DNA from: Oscheius sp. JU75
Lineage: Eukaryota; Nematoda; Chromadorea; Rhabditida; Rhabditidae
Direction of reading: 5' to 3'
DNA: 64,000 bases
Assembly (NCBI GenBank): GCA_037178855.1
Contig: JASJZC010000005.1
Location: forward strand, 3,906,001-3,970,000
Position numbers and translations under genes: made by a program. This document shows positions 25,741 to 38,214 of this stretch, in pieces (the stretch's first letter is position 1; every line of letters begins with the position of its first letter). The notes under the pieces were generated by a model, which saw only the letters and a list, made by a program, of their open reading frames with translations, made no database searches and had not been told where the DNA came from.

Positions 25741-26016
25741 GCGACCAACTCCGATCCTCAATAAACGCTAGTCTGAATCTTGCTCTTGTCTTTTTAGATA
25801 TAGTTAACTATCGAGGTCTCATGGTATTCTTCTTGGTTTATAAGAAAACTTCTGAAAAGAACAATAATCAGTAAGACAGAACGAGAAAGGTGCATTGTCC
25901 TTTTCTGTCAAACAGACCCCTTCTGTGCCACCTCGGCGACATTCTCTGGGGCTACAAAGGTCTCACACGTAGGTAATGCTACAGCCACGCCTCTCTGTCC
26001 ATTCATTCGCACAACT

Positions 26017-26635
26017 ATGAATTCTGAGCAGTCGTCCTTCTCCAGTCTCGACTCGTGGGTTGATGATGAGGATATCACAATTGAATCCAGCTGTCGAACG
26101 GTATTTCTTCCCTTCTATTCCACGCCTTCTTCCAGTTAGAGACGAAACGTCTTGAACTCCATAGTTTCAATTCCGCAAAACATTGCTCGGACAATTCAAT
26201 AATCTTGGACCCGATCTACGAGAATCTCGACCGGAAAGCATTTGAAACTGCCTCTGTATATGGTGAGTACGTCCAAAGCTTGCTGATGCAGTAGTTTTAG
26301 GCCAACTTTTGCGCTGTCGAATAGAGCAGATAAAAAGCAGTAAACAGAGAGCGCAATTGGTGGAACACATCTATCGGTTATTTTACCTGGAAAAAACATT
26401 CCAGCCGAGCAACGACACTATTGGTGAGAAAGGTGTTGTAGAATATGGAAAATAATAATTTCCAGTAAACCTGGTGGAAGAACAATTAGTTCGATTGATT
26501 GATAGCGATCCAAAGAAATTTCGCTCTCTTGCCGAACAGTTGTGCCAAATTCTCCATCGACCTCAGAAGAAGAACAGCAGAATTTCTTTGTTCAGGAGCA
26601 GTATTCGAAAGATGTTCACGAGAGATTCAAAATAG
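26017..26635 (+). CDS. small unknown protein (about 170 aa)
   Basis: Four exons join in frame from ATG 26017 to TAG 26633-26635, with introns of about 38-45 nt and GTGAG donors. The N-terminus is acidic (SSFSSLDSWVDDEDITIESS). The rest is helical and basic, with LLRCRIEQIKSSKQRAQLVE, then VEEQLVRLIDSDPKKFRSL, ending in a basic tail (RSSIRKMFTRDSK). No signal peptide or membrane segment is seen. I do not recognise the family. It is tail-to-tail with the Pro/Met-rich gene (81 bp between stops). Confidence 0.6.
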
Positions 26636-26715
26636 TACATTTAATGAACATTTATCATAATTGGCAACGGAAAGGATAAGAGATCAAACATACACATACA
26701 GTTGAGCTGGAGGAT

Positions 26716-28247
26716 TCAGAATGACGGCTTGCCTTGGATCTGTGAAGACGGCTGAACAGGTGGTTCCGGAACGAAAGAGTACAAAGGAGTTGGATGAGGC
26801 TGAGCAGAAGTGAAGTCAGGCTGACCAGGAGATCTTTGTGCTATGTGAGGGAAGAAAGGAGATGGAAACATCGGAGCAGCAAAAGGTGGCTGAAAACAAC
26901 TGTTCGGATTCGAAGAAAAACGTTGCTTACAGCCATCTGTGGCATGGTTGTCGGGGCAGTCATCGGTCCGGAAGGTTGCTGAGAGTTCCGAAGTTCCGGA
27001 TTCGGTCCAGAGAATGGTCCTGGCATCGGGAACGCATGAGGAGGAGGCATGAACGGAAATGGAGGCATCTGTCCATTATGAGCAGCTATACGTCGTTTGT
27101 ATGTATAAAAAAGGGAGAGGAACCTCTGGAGGTCATCAATCGATGGTGATGCATCTGCCAGGCATGGATTTGATATTGTCTCATCTGGGGATGCATAGCC
27201 ATATGAGGATTGTGCTGCATTCGAAAACCTGAATCCGGATAAAAACTGGAATAGACGAGCTTACCTTGCGGAATATGAGGAAACGGAGGCATTCCGACAT
27301 GCATCGGCATCATTTCTGATGGGAAAGGATACGGGAAATGCGGTGTCTGAGGCTGAACCAGTGGATGTGAAGACATCGACGAAGGGCCGCTATTAGGCAT
27401 TAGACTATCATTTGAAATGGGAATATTGCCAGCGAGATCAGTGGTTGACTTCGAAGAACGCTCTCTACAACGAAGAGAAAACTGGACACTAACTGAAAGT
27501 CTACCTCTTATTCTGATTCTCGGCAACGACCTCTGACATTTTAGTAGATGGTTGAAATTCGCTAGAATTGGCCATCATTTCCATCCGTCTAAACATAATT
27601 TAATTTGAGGAGAAACAGTAGAAACACATACCTGAGAGGATTGAATGAAGTTTCAGGCTCTCCGATAGTTTCGTAGACGGGTTCTTCATTGACCGACTCA
27701 TCCTTTTTGCTATTTTTCGAACACGATGCTTCATCATCGTCCTAGTTAAATCAGTATTTCAAAGGAATAGAAACATACATCCAGCTTTCTTTTCAAGATC
27801 ATCAGATCTCCGTGTTCGCTGATTCGGTTCTTCTCGTGATCAAAGGCGAATTGAGCTTGCTTCACTCGTAGTTTCTCCTCCTCGGCAAGTTTCTGCTTAT
27901 ACTGTTCGTACCATTCCGCAATGTTTCTAGCCTTTCCCTGCTCCAAATCTTCAGCAGCCAGATTTGCCATTTCCGTCCTAGAAGTTTTCTTACAAAAGCA
28001 ATAGCAAAAGATACGTGAGCCAGATCTTCGGCACAGACGATTCCGGCAGACTAGGATCATTTACTGGAGCTGGATTTGCGGTGGCCGGAGAGGAACAGTT
28101 TAATGAATTCGTGTACTAAACTAATAGTAAGGGCGTAAAAAAATGGGATACCAGCTGGTTGGAAGAAGGTCGGGAGGAACATAGCGTAATAGGCGGATAA
28201 ACAGCCGAAGAGTCGCAAGACGATGGATTTGTGCTAGGACTTGCCAT
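26716..28247 (-). CDS. Pro/Met-rich protein with a central coiled coil, function unknown
   Basis: ATG 28247 (MASPSTNPSSCDSSAVYPP) follows TTGTTCAG. The N-terminal Ser/Pro-rich exons join to a charged helix (NIAEWYEQYKQKLAEEEKLR, then AQFAFDHEKNRISEHGDLMI), an acidic-Lys linker with SVNEEPVYETIGEPETSFNP, and a long Pro/Met/His-rich tail (FPYPFPSEMMPMHVGMPPFP, HMAMHPQMRQYQ, MPPFPFMPPPHAFPMPGPF) ending QIQGKPSF at TGA 26716-26718. Such tails are typical of nuclear RNA-processing or transcription cofactors; that is inference only. The start lies 122 bp downstream of the gatA stop on the same strand, so it may be the last gene of an operon. Confidence 0.6.
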
Positions 28248-28369
28248 CTACGTCCTGAACAATATGAATGAGGCGGAATATCAAGAGATAGCCAGCGGAT
28301 GAACACCACGGGAAGAATATTACAACAAGAATAGAAAAATCTTATAATTTATTGGCAGACCAACTATTT

Positions 28370-30074
28370 TTATCTAGAGTCGTACAATTGTTGTGCTAGG
28401 GAGCAAACGAAAAGATCATTCTGTGCTGATGAAATCAGTTGAACAGCTACCGGAAGACCTTCATCCGACACACCGAGTGGAATTGATATAGAAGGGATTC
28501 CTTGGAGCGGAAATTGACGATATTATTAAAAAAAAACCATACCACACATGTTGACCGATTGTGTATAAAAGTCGTCCTCGTCCTCTCGCTGGAAATTACC
28601 TGATGAGAGCTGGGAAAAAAGAGGAGCGGGCCCTGCAGCTGTCGGAGTCAATAGCACGTCTACGTTTTTCCATATCGCCGCGTAGTCATTGACAATAGCT
28701 CGTCGTACTCGATAGGCGTAATCAACATATCTCTGTCTATGTCTGGAAGTAGCGATTAAAAGGCAAAATCTAAAAACTAACTGTTTCATCAGGAAATAAT
28801 TTCCAGCCATAATTCGCCGTCTGACTACACTGTTCAGCGATTCACTTCTAGAATTAGCATAGAGATCCACAGTTGAGACTTCGTTTTTGCTGCGATGGCC
28901 ATAAGCAACACCATCATATCTGCAAGAAACCGCATAACTGCTTTTGAATAAACGCATACCGTGCCATATTGGAAGAAATATCCGCAGCAGAAATGACTTG
29001 ATAGCAGTCGAGTGACAGCTTTGTTGTTGGTAGCGAAACCGTTACAAGAGATGCTCCTAATGATTTGACGATATTAGCTGCTTGGTTCCACGTTTGCCAC
29101 CCGATGTCCGTTAGAAACTCATTGTGATATTCCTTCAAACGAGCCAAATGAGACTAAAACGATCATACCTTTGGAATTCCGACTTTTAATCCACGAAAAT
29201 AGCCCTTCTTATCCGATTTGCACTCAATAGAAGTAGAATCATTGACATCTTTCTCGGAGAGCATCGCTAGAAAGCAAATGTTTTAAAAAAAAAGACAGAA
29301 CCTTACAGAAGTATTTGGCACAATCAAACGCTGTCTTCGCAATTATGGCAGGAGTGTCCAGTCCGTTCACCTATATCCTCATAGCGCAATGACTCCAAAC
29401 TCACAAGAGGTATCAGTCCATGACGTGAGATAGATCCATACGTCGGTTTCAATCCAAAACATCCAGTAAAAGCAGCCGGATTTCGAGTTGATCCTCCTGT
29501 ATCGGAGGCTAACGCGCTTCAAAACTGACTGATTAAAGGAAAAGCAGACGTAAACCCATACCAATCAGCAATATCGAGCTGTACAGCCACTCCTGAGCCG
29601 CCAGAAGAACCTCCTGGAATGTGCCAATCGTCTTCGACGTCGTTGGAAAATGCTGCTTTAACTGGACCGAAATAACCCAAAGCCGACGATGTTCCCATTG
29701 CGAACTCGTCAAGATTGCTTTTACCGATTACACAGCCACCTAAAGCCGAAATTTTAGATAAAGGTAAGTCCACAAAAAACATACCTCGATTAACTAGTTT
29801 CTGTACGGCCGTGGCGTTATATGTTGGAACGTAGTCTTTAAGCATTTTTGAAGCACATGTTGTTCTAATATTTTTGACACTGAAAACCAAATGCAGTCGA
29901 GGCAAAGGAAAATACTTACGTGAAGCAGTCTTTGACAACTACTGCAAATGGTTGTAGTCCTTTTTGCAGCGCCTCCTTTTCTTGTTGAAGAGCGAGATTA
30001 AATGTTTCCGAAATTAGTACTCCGTGCTTACGAAATTTGACTGCTCGTTCGATTGCCTTTTCTATAACGGTCAT
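28370..30074 (-). CDS. QRSL1: mitochondrial glutamyl-tRNA(Gln) amidotransferase subunit A (QRSL1/GatA)
   Basis: Amidase-signature enzyme. The start at 30074 reads [19 protein letters not shown]. The catalytic Lys is in [28 protein letters not shown] precedes the signature [15 protein letters not shown], which carries the two catalytic serines. The next exons hold the GLIPLVN-type segment and C-terminal exons end [20 protein letters not shown] ... YDSR, stop TAA 28370-28372. GatA is the glutaminase subunit of the GatCAB complex that converts Glu-tRNA(Gln) to Gln-tRNA(Gln) in mitochondria. The length of about 450 residues over roughly nine exons fits QRSL1. A cleavable presequence is not obvious. 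It sits between vps-8 upstream (333 bp) and the Pro/Met-rich gene downstream (122 bp). Confidence 0.9.
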
Positions 30075-30407
30075 TCAATCTTAAAAAAGTTTAGTTGTTC
30101 ACGAAAAAAAAGGGGAGGAAAAAGAGAAAAGAGAAACCGAACCAAACGCAGTTTTCAAAATTCGCGCGTTAACGCAGAAGCTGACCGCAACTGTTACTGA
30201 TGTAAAGGGGTGTAACATTTATTTTTCTTTACCAAATAAGAAGATTTCTTCAAATTCAGGACATTGTATTTATCTGAATAGATTCTGTGCTGTTCTCATT
30301 AGAAGAGAAGAGAAAACTGACACGAAGAAATCAAGTAAAGTTTCTATTGAAAGAAGTGTATATCACAATCAGTATATCCGTAAAGCAAAAGCACCATTAA
30401 TGGACAA

Positions 30408-33400
30408 TCATGGCACCAATCTTAGTTCTTCGTTCCATTTGGCGAAGACTTCTCGCTTATGCACAGGCGCCTTGTTCCTCAGAAGAAGGACACTTTTCGG
30501 ACTGTCACGTTGTTTGGAGCACGGACAAGATCTTGTACCGGAATCGCAGTCGATATGAACAGTGTGACCACATCTGAACTATTTCCTATTGATACTTGAG
30601 TGACTGCATACCCGTAGACGTAGGAAGCCTTGTTCACTGTTGAACTGTGGCAGTGGTAGCAGGCGTGTATAGTCAATCTATGTGTTTGTCTGTATGACTG
30701 ACTGCAGAAGTTCTGAAGAAGATCTGAGTTCTCATATTCCTGAGAAAATGGAAGTAGATTTAATCAACCCAGCACCATACCATAGTTTGAACAATTGAAG
30801 TCAGTAGAAGTTTCTCGTACTTACAGCTTGATAACATCTCGGCAATCACTGACCGCGTTAGCCTGAATTCTATGTGTTTGTTGTTCCGCATGGAACTTAC
30901 GACAGATTGCCGTCTCTAAAGGACTGACATCCCAGTAGGCACGTGAAGAGTTCCGAAGCGTGATGACTACCTCCGGACATTGTTTTCCTCAGAAGAATGA
31001 CCAGACGACTGTCCATTTCTGTGATCGAAAAAAGTGTCATGAACCTGTAAACCTTACCTCTATCTGACGAATCTCGGCAGTGTCTTACAACTTCTCTAAA
31101 AGAACGAATCAGCCAGTTCTGTTCATTAGCTTCAACTACATGTCTTGAAACGAGATGGAGCAGCTCATCGATCCACGTGACTAAATATATTCTGTCATTT
31201 CTTCGCTGCATCAACAAACCCATTTCTGATTCGGAAGAAGCACTGGAAACCTTCCCGAAAATGAGATCAAAGGCTCTTTGAGTGAAGCCTCTTGCTTCTA
31301 GTAGAAGAATCTTCAAACAGATTGCTGCTGTCTTCTTCTCGAACATACCCCTGTGTGAAAGTTCTCAGCCGGCATGACCAAATTGAGACAGAAATCGTTT
31401 CGAGACCCCATGGGCAACCAGTAAGTAAGAACTTCCTTCAAATCTTGGTCGGAATACTGGCAAACTTCAACGAGTCCCTTGAAGTAGATGTCGAACAGTC
31501 CCTCATCCAGTTCTTCGTCTCCTGTTAGGAAGTTCTCTTGTCTCTCTCGTCTGTTCCGACCTTATTACCCTGTTCCGGTCAACCCACCGTATTTCAAAGG
31601 AGGCTCTGATTAGCTCGAAGTGTTTCAGATTGGCATCTTGACTTCCCAGTGAAGTGTAGAAGTTGGGAAAGTCATCGAGCAGCATATTGGCGGTCTGAAC
31701 TGAATCGATTCTACTCAGTTCCTGAAACAAATTATTCGACCAAAATATTAAAGAATGATGACCTGGAGATGGCTTTTAATAAAAGAAGTGATTTCCGCCA
31801 GCTCTTTCTGTGTCAAATCGGCCGAAAGAATCCTCTTCACAGTCAGGAAAACCGAATGGAGGTTGTTTTCTGTTCCGGACAGAAAAGCTTTGAGAATTTC
31901 GACAAAGTTTCTTTGTGAGAAGTAGATGAAACAACAGATTTGAGATCTATAAGCAGTTGTATTCAAACAACTCTTCGTTTACCGAAATGGATGAAGGGAC
32001 AGCCGCAGGAAGAGTTGTCGGTCAAGGTGAGGTACTCTTTCCATGAGGTCAATTACTGTACTCTCGGCGGATTCTGGCAAGGAAGGAATCCGCAAAAGAG
32101 TGCAAACACACTGAAAAAAATATCGGTACTTATTCAATTCAAGAGCTTACTCTTTCAAGAAGGTCGATCGGAACGATGATCCGACAACTGTCCACCAGAC
32201 GAATAACCATGACGAGGTATTGAACAATTACATCCATAGTTCCAACAGAATCACAGATATCTCCCAACTAAAAGAGATCCCAAGAGTTCGCTACAAGAAT
32301 TACCATGTCGATGAGACGCTGTAGTCGTCCCTCACTGGCCTTGAAAAGATGAGAATCGAGGCACGTTGTGATGACATGGAAGAACTGCTGGGCATCGAAC
32401 AAAAGTAGAACTCTCATGTAGGGGTATTGTAAACTGGACGAACTACCGTCTTTTCCTCGCAATGATGTTATACAACGATACACCTGAAAACTGGAAGAAT
32501 GATTGAATGCAACTTGCTCACGTCGAGAGGAACTTTCTCTTTCAGATCCAGCGGCAACCCTCCAATAGGATAGCCATGACCAGCGAGACAACACTGGATG
32601 TAGAGGAGAAGTCGATTGCCCTGTTCCAGCTCCGAATCGCTCAAAACATCGTTTGCTGCGAACTGTGAAACAGAGTCGAGCATTTCTTCTAAAGGCCCTA
32701 TGTAATCGAGAAGAGCCTTATTCATGACGTGGATAACTCCGTCAAAGAGGTGATTCTGTCTACAGACTGTCATAACCTGAACACTATTTGATGAAAGCAT
32801 GATTAAGACCAAACCATGTGGATGTCTACGGAATGAATTGGAAAACGGCAAATGGCGGACTGTAATTGGGAGAAGTGTCCTTCGTTGACTAGATATGCCA
32901 GATAGGCACTGACTAACGATGGCGGAGCAGACTCAAGGTCTCCGTCCAATACGAACTCGTCCAGTGATTCCAAAAAGACGTTTCGAAGAACTTCTTCCGT
33001 TTCGAATCTGGACAAATACCAGCCGCAGTCGTGTATTACTTACTTTGACCATACGAAATCGTAAAGGAACGACTGCTGGGAGCTTTCCACACCAACATGT
33101 AGCAGGGTCTGAATGTGTTTTCTGCAGTCGGAAGAAGTAGAGTTGTCAAAAATGAAGTCGGTCAAATCCTCGAGCGCGGCTAGAAGAGGAACTACTAAAG
33201 TGGTTGTGAAACCGACCTCGAAGAAGATGCTCCAATTTGGTCCGAGTACAGAATGTTGGCTTGATACGTGCCTTGATTAAATCCAAGAGAAACAGACACG
33301 GAGACACCGCATCTCCTCGTTGTCTGTACCTTGCCAGCTGATCCAACTCGTTATTCGATTTGACGACATAGAGACCTTCGTGAGTTAGAAGAAAAAGCGA

Positions 33401-34935
33401 CTCGTTGCAACGGAAGATCGATTGGTAACAAGTTCGTTCGGCGAGAAAACTCATCGCGGCTGAGATTTTTCCACCGGATTCACAAGCCTTGGAAAAGTAC
33501 TACCGAAAAGTCTCTTCTTACCTTGTAGGTAAAAGTCGAGAAGACAATCGGCAGCTCGTTTTCTAGTCCCTGTGAAACTGTTCCTGTCTCCGGATTCACG
33601 ACAGCAGACTCTCCTTTCTGATCGAAGACAATGATTCCTAAACATATTCTGTTACTTTGAGCAGTAACCTTGCCATTTGAATTGATCCAGCACAAGGCAA
33701 TGGCTTCGAATGGAAGGTGTAAAGATCGCAACAACACTGCTACTTTCTGTTTGGTTCCGCACTTCTCTGGATAGAGAACGAATAGTGAAAGTTTTGTTCC
33801 TCGGCAAATACATATTCGAAGAACTTGCTTCTCCCCATCTTTCTAAAAGTTTTGCATCTCGAAAGATTTGTCTGACTGACGGATAAGTTGAAGTCAAAAA
33901 GTGGCGGATACTGCTCGCAGAAGTTGATTGGGAATGCGCAAAAGACAGCTCCTCCTTTCACTGTTGAAACTATCAAGATCTGTAACCTTACTATTCTGAA
34001 TCATCCAGATTGTCCCACCTTTGTCATGGTCATGAGAACGACCAAGTTGGCCGGCAACGTCTTCAAACTCACAACTTCTCCATTACATCCCGAAAAGACG
34101 CATCTCACCTGACAAAACAATTTTTCATACGTTTTTCTCAACTAACCGAATGTGTGAGTTTTCGGGTCAAAGACAGCCGCATTCGGACCTCGAACACGTT
34201 TCCAGCTGTGTCAAGTGTAAGGAAATCGTTATTGGAATCGAGATATACTATCTGAATACTGTGTTTTCAGGTAAGTAAAAAGAAAAACCTGTAAGAGTCC
34301 GGTCCCGGGCTGGACTGCGTCTCGAATCGTATAGATAAGTGCTCGTTTTTTCATGTTAAATATCTTTACAATGCCTCTGCCATAGCCTCCTGCCAAAAAT
34401 CGACCGTCGTTGGAGAAGGCAACACATCCAACAGAACCGGATTCTGGTCCTCCTGGGAAGAACGTTTCTAATCTTCCCTGAACTTGTTCTACATGTTGCC
34501 ATCGATAAGCGAAACCTCTGAATTGAACAGCATGATCATTCCACGACTGCCACCAATTGCCAAGAGTCCTTTCGATTCGCAAATACAGGCTGGATTGCCA
34601 CATTTGTTGACAAGAGAGGACAGCTGATGTGACTGTGATTCTAACCAACGGAACTAGTTTAAATAACTGGATACTAACCAAGTCGTGAGAAAAATACGCC
34701 TGGATCAGTTCGATAGAGAAGGTTTGACGCTGGAGAAGCTCTATTAGGCGATGACTCGGATCCGTCCAAGAAAGACAAACTCTCATCGAAATTGTTGACC
34801 TTTGGAATAGTTGAACACTAGACTAGACTGACTCACATTATTAAGGGCATCATCCAAAGTGGGAAAAAGCTGTTCCGAGTTGGTATCGTCAATCCATTCG
34901 CCGATCTCAATAGAGTCGGCCACCGAACTCCCCAT
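30408..34935 (-). CDS. vps-8: VPS8, CORVET tethering complex subunit with C-terminal RING
   Basis: A long gene of over twenty exons. The start at 34935 (MGSSVADSIEIGEWID) leads to an acidic N-terminus, then a WD40/beta-propeller part (SVGCVAFSNDGRFLAGGYGR). The helical-repeat region has QGNRLLLYIQCCLAGHGYPI, matching the human VPS8 motif GNKLLVYISCCLAGRAYPLG. Downstream, CYHCHSS ... CGHTVHIDC ... CPCS forms a C3H2C3 RING (about 30510-30660), and the protein ends FAKWNEELRLVP at TGA 30408-30410. VPS8 is the Rab5-binding subunit of CORVET, which tethers early endosomes. RING, propeller and solenoid order match the family. GMPPB lies 196 bp upstream on the same strand. Confidence 0.9.
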
Positions 34936-35131
34936 CTAACGAGTCTCTTTATCGTCTACTTGCTTTCAAATATTCTACCGTCCTTTCAGCAAGATAACTA
35001 CAGAAATTCTGCATACAAAACTTTATGGCATTGAAAGTTGACTACATCACAATAAAACAACCGTACCCTTAAAATTGGCCGAGGAACACCACAAACTGAT
35101 TAGTTGAACTTTTTACAATAGATAAGGGCAA

Positions 35132-36499
35132 TTACATGATGATATCAGGCTCGGGGACACTGACAGAAATACTTTTGTGAGGCAAGACCCGAGCTCCATT
35201 GAGATAAAGCTCTCCATATACTATTACATTGTCGCCTAGAACGCAACTGTTCTCCATTCGAACCCACCGTCCAATGGAGCATTTTCTAAAACTCGAATTG
35301 AAAACTGATAAACGAATCAAATGCCTTCCGATAATGCACTGATTGATCCAAGAATGACTGTGAACAATTGAGTCGGCCAAAATAGTGGAATCCTTCAGAC
35401 AGACGCCGTCTTCTACAACCACGCGTGGCCCAATTACCTGAGGTTTTTTTAAATGAAAAGATGGCGAATGAACTGGACGTACAACGTTCGGTCCTATTTT
35501 ACAATTGGTTCCTATCTTGGCGGTAGAATCAACTAGTACATTCCCGTTGACATCATCACCCGAGGCTAGCATTTTGTTGTTTGTTGTTTGACAGTGACGC
35601 AGGTAGAGAGCCGTGCCTGAATGAATACGTTAGTTAATCAAGAGGAGTTGCTACCTTTGAGGAAGTCCCTCGGTTGCCCTACATCCATCCAGAAGCCAGG
35701 CAGAACGAAGGCGAAGAGATTTCTTGAAGATGCCATGCTAGGGAAAACTTCTTTCTCAATACTAGTTGGCTTCAATGGGATGCGATCGAGAATGGCTGGG
35801 TTAAAACTAAAAATACAATTCAAATGGTGTAATAGAAAGACTCACATGTACAGACCAGCATTGATCTTGTTTCCGACGTATTCTTGGGGCTTTTCTACAA
35901 ACTCGGCAATCTCACCAGACTCTTCGTTGAAGACTACAACACCGTACTTTGACGGTTCTTCGACCTTCAACATAAATATGAACGGGATTCACCGTAAACT
36001 GACTTTTGTTACAGCGATGGTTCCCTCGTGACCGTGTTTCTTGTGAAATTCGAGCATTTGACGGAAGGGGAAATCACAAATGACATCACTGTTGAGCACG
36101 AAAAACGGCTCGTCATCATCCTGTACCAGTTCTTTCCTGAAGCAAGAATGTGCTAAATAGAAAGGAAGAATCACCTAGCGAGAGCAAGCGGGCCGGCTGT
36201 TCCAAGTGGTTCTTCTTCTAGGGAGAACACTAATCTGACTCCGAGCTTCTCGGCGTGTACTTTCATCTCTGCTTCGAGCTGTTCTGCGCGATAACTGAAA
36301 CATATCATTATTTACTAATACTAGAAAAATTTTTTTACCTGACTGCGAGGATAACAGTGGTTACTCCAGCGTTGGCGAGGGCTTCCATCTGATGGAGCAT
36401 CATCGGCTTGTTAGCAAACTCAACCAAGGGCTTCGGCTGTGTGAGAGTTAATGGCCTCAGCCGTGTTCCGTATCCTCCGACAAGAATGAGAGCTCGCAT
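35132..36499 (-). CDS. GMPPB: mannose-1-phosphate guanylyltransferase beta (GMPPB)
   Basis: The start at 36499 reads [20 protein letters not shown], the nucleotidyltransferase signature ([11 protein letters not shown]), followed by [20 protein letters not shown]. The metal/sugar site is [13 protein letters not shown], and [19 protein letters not shown] and [12 protein letters not shown] are conserved GMPPB motifs. The C-terminal part is a left-handed beta-helix of hexapeptide repeats ([18 protein letters not shown]), ending [11 protein letters not shown] at TAA 35132-35134. The enzyme makes GDP-mannose from GTP and mannose-1-phosphate in the cytosol for N-glycans, GPI anchors and O-mannosylation. 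Full length, about 365 residues. It is head-to-head with the p24 gene (419 bp between start codons). Confidence 0.95.
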
Positions 36500-36917
36500 T
36501 CTGAAAGAAGTACATTACCACAAAAACTGAAATGCGGTTGAAGAGAGACGATATGATTCAGTCCGCGATAAAGTCGTCGCCCACCCAGCCACGTTTCAAA
36601 CAGTTGCTCGTTCCAGCGAAAATATCAAAAGGGACCAACAGTTTCCCAGGAAAACTCCGTTTCTTCGGCTATTTGCAAGCGTTGTGATTCGCATGTTATG
36701 AACGCCCCCAAAATATTTGCTGAACCAGCATTCGCATATTCCATGACAGCATTGAAAACTCAGCCAACAGGAAACAGGCGGAAAGTAGAACTTGCACATT
36801 TTCAGAAGTACATTTACGTTTTAGATATTTGTGCTGCACATTTTATCAAACCGTCTCCTGTTTCCTGTTCTCGGAACCCTAAACTTCCTCATTTCATTCA
36901 CATCATTTTCAGCTCTA

Positions 36918-37853
36918 ATGCGATTCATTCTCCTGCCGATATGTCTCATTTGTCTCGTTGGAACTGTCTTTCCACTCATAACGGACGAAGAAACCTCGAT
37001 GACAATTGAAGTAGGCGCATCAAAGGTTTGTTTCATCTTGTTCTAATTACACGTATTCAATCTTGCAGCAAGACTGTCTTCATTTTCCCGTATTGAAGCC
37101 AGAATACAGAGCTATTGAGCTCAACTATCTGGTATGAGAATGGAGGGAACCATCCTTACGAAGTGTTTAGGTTCTGAAAGGCGGAGAGCGAGACATCGAC
37201 TTCTTCGTTCGTAATCCAACTGGCATAGAAATCTTCAGACATATGAGATCCGCTTCTCATAGTCACAGGTAAGTGGTCTTCTGAGTTTACTCTAGTTTGT
37301 GTTTAGAATCAATATCGAGCCGCAGACTGGCCTTGGAGATTACCAGATTTGTCTCGATAACACGTTCAGCTATGTATCCAGTAAAATAGTACGTTTTGAT
37401 TTATCTATCAGTTACCTGCAGTTTTAGGTTGCTCTCTCCGTGTACATTATCGATTCTAACGGAAACTATGCTGGAGATTTGAATCGTTTCGAAGCCAATC
37501 CCGCAATGGAGCTTTTGGTGGCTGCTCAAGTTTTCGAGGTTTCATTTTTGTTAGCACATCACTATCTCGTTTCAGTCGAGCACAACACGCATCAAAAGCT
37601 CTCTAAACCGAATTGAAGGAGAATTGGACCACATTCGAACCATTTCCTACCTGGTACTATTCTTTCTTTTCGCAAACACTTGTTTCAGGATCGTTCCAAA
37701 TCGGAAGACAACTTTGAAATGGTCAACTTCTGGGGAGTCGTCAACACTGTGGTGATGTTCTTGGCCGGCGTTGTTCAAGTCTTTCTTATCCGTTCGCTTC
37801 TTACGGAGAATTCGAAACTCGGGAAGTTGATGCGAGGAAAGTCGTCGTATTAA
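36918..37853 (+). CDS. p24/TMED family cargo receptor
   Basis: ATG 36918 follows TTTTCAGCTCTA, a likely trans-splice acceptor. The signal peptide is MRFILLPICLICLVGTVFP. The GOLD domain has the paired cysteines (KQDCLHFPVL and YQICLDNTFS) and FRHMRSASH. A coiled-coil stalk (SSLNRIEGELDHIRTISYLD) follows, then one transmembrane helix (WGVVNTVVMFLAGVVQVFLI), and a short basic cytosolic tail (KLGKLMRGKSSY) ending at TAA 37851-37853. p24 proteins cycle between ER and Golgi in COPII and COPI vesicles. The layout fits the TMED1/TMED5 branch rather than TMED2 or TMED10, but the branch call is tentative. Confidence 0.9.
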
Positions 37854-38214
37854 TCCACCTACTGCTTATTTTATTTATTACTTCATAATAGCCCAGCATT
37901 TTTTTTGAAGCCTTGTATTGTACTGGTAATGTCGGTTTTACTGCCTGGAAGCGGTCTGTGATATAAAGATGTTTACTACCATTCTCTTCATTAACTAAAC
38001 TGCAACAAACATAAGCTGTAATACGGCCAAACAATCTAAAGATCCTAAGACTGCCAGTACCAAGTAATAGAGGAGATGCAAAAGTTATTATGGAATCTGG
38101 CACTCGCAATAATTATTACTTGGATCGTCATAGAGAGACCAAACCAAAAAAGCTATCACAACAAGAACTAAAAAGCCGGAACAGTGAAAGGACGTCGTAA
38201 CTCGAATAGACTTT
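37854..38214. other. 3' intergenic between convergent p24 and PDH E1 beta genes
   Basis: About 360 bp, probably the two 3' UTRs. A hydrophobic minus-strand frame at 38088-38312 overlaps the PDH coding end in another frame and has no support as a gene. Confidence 0.5.
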
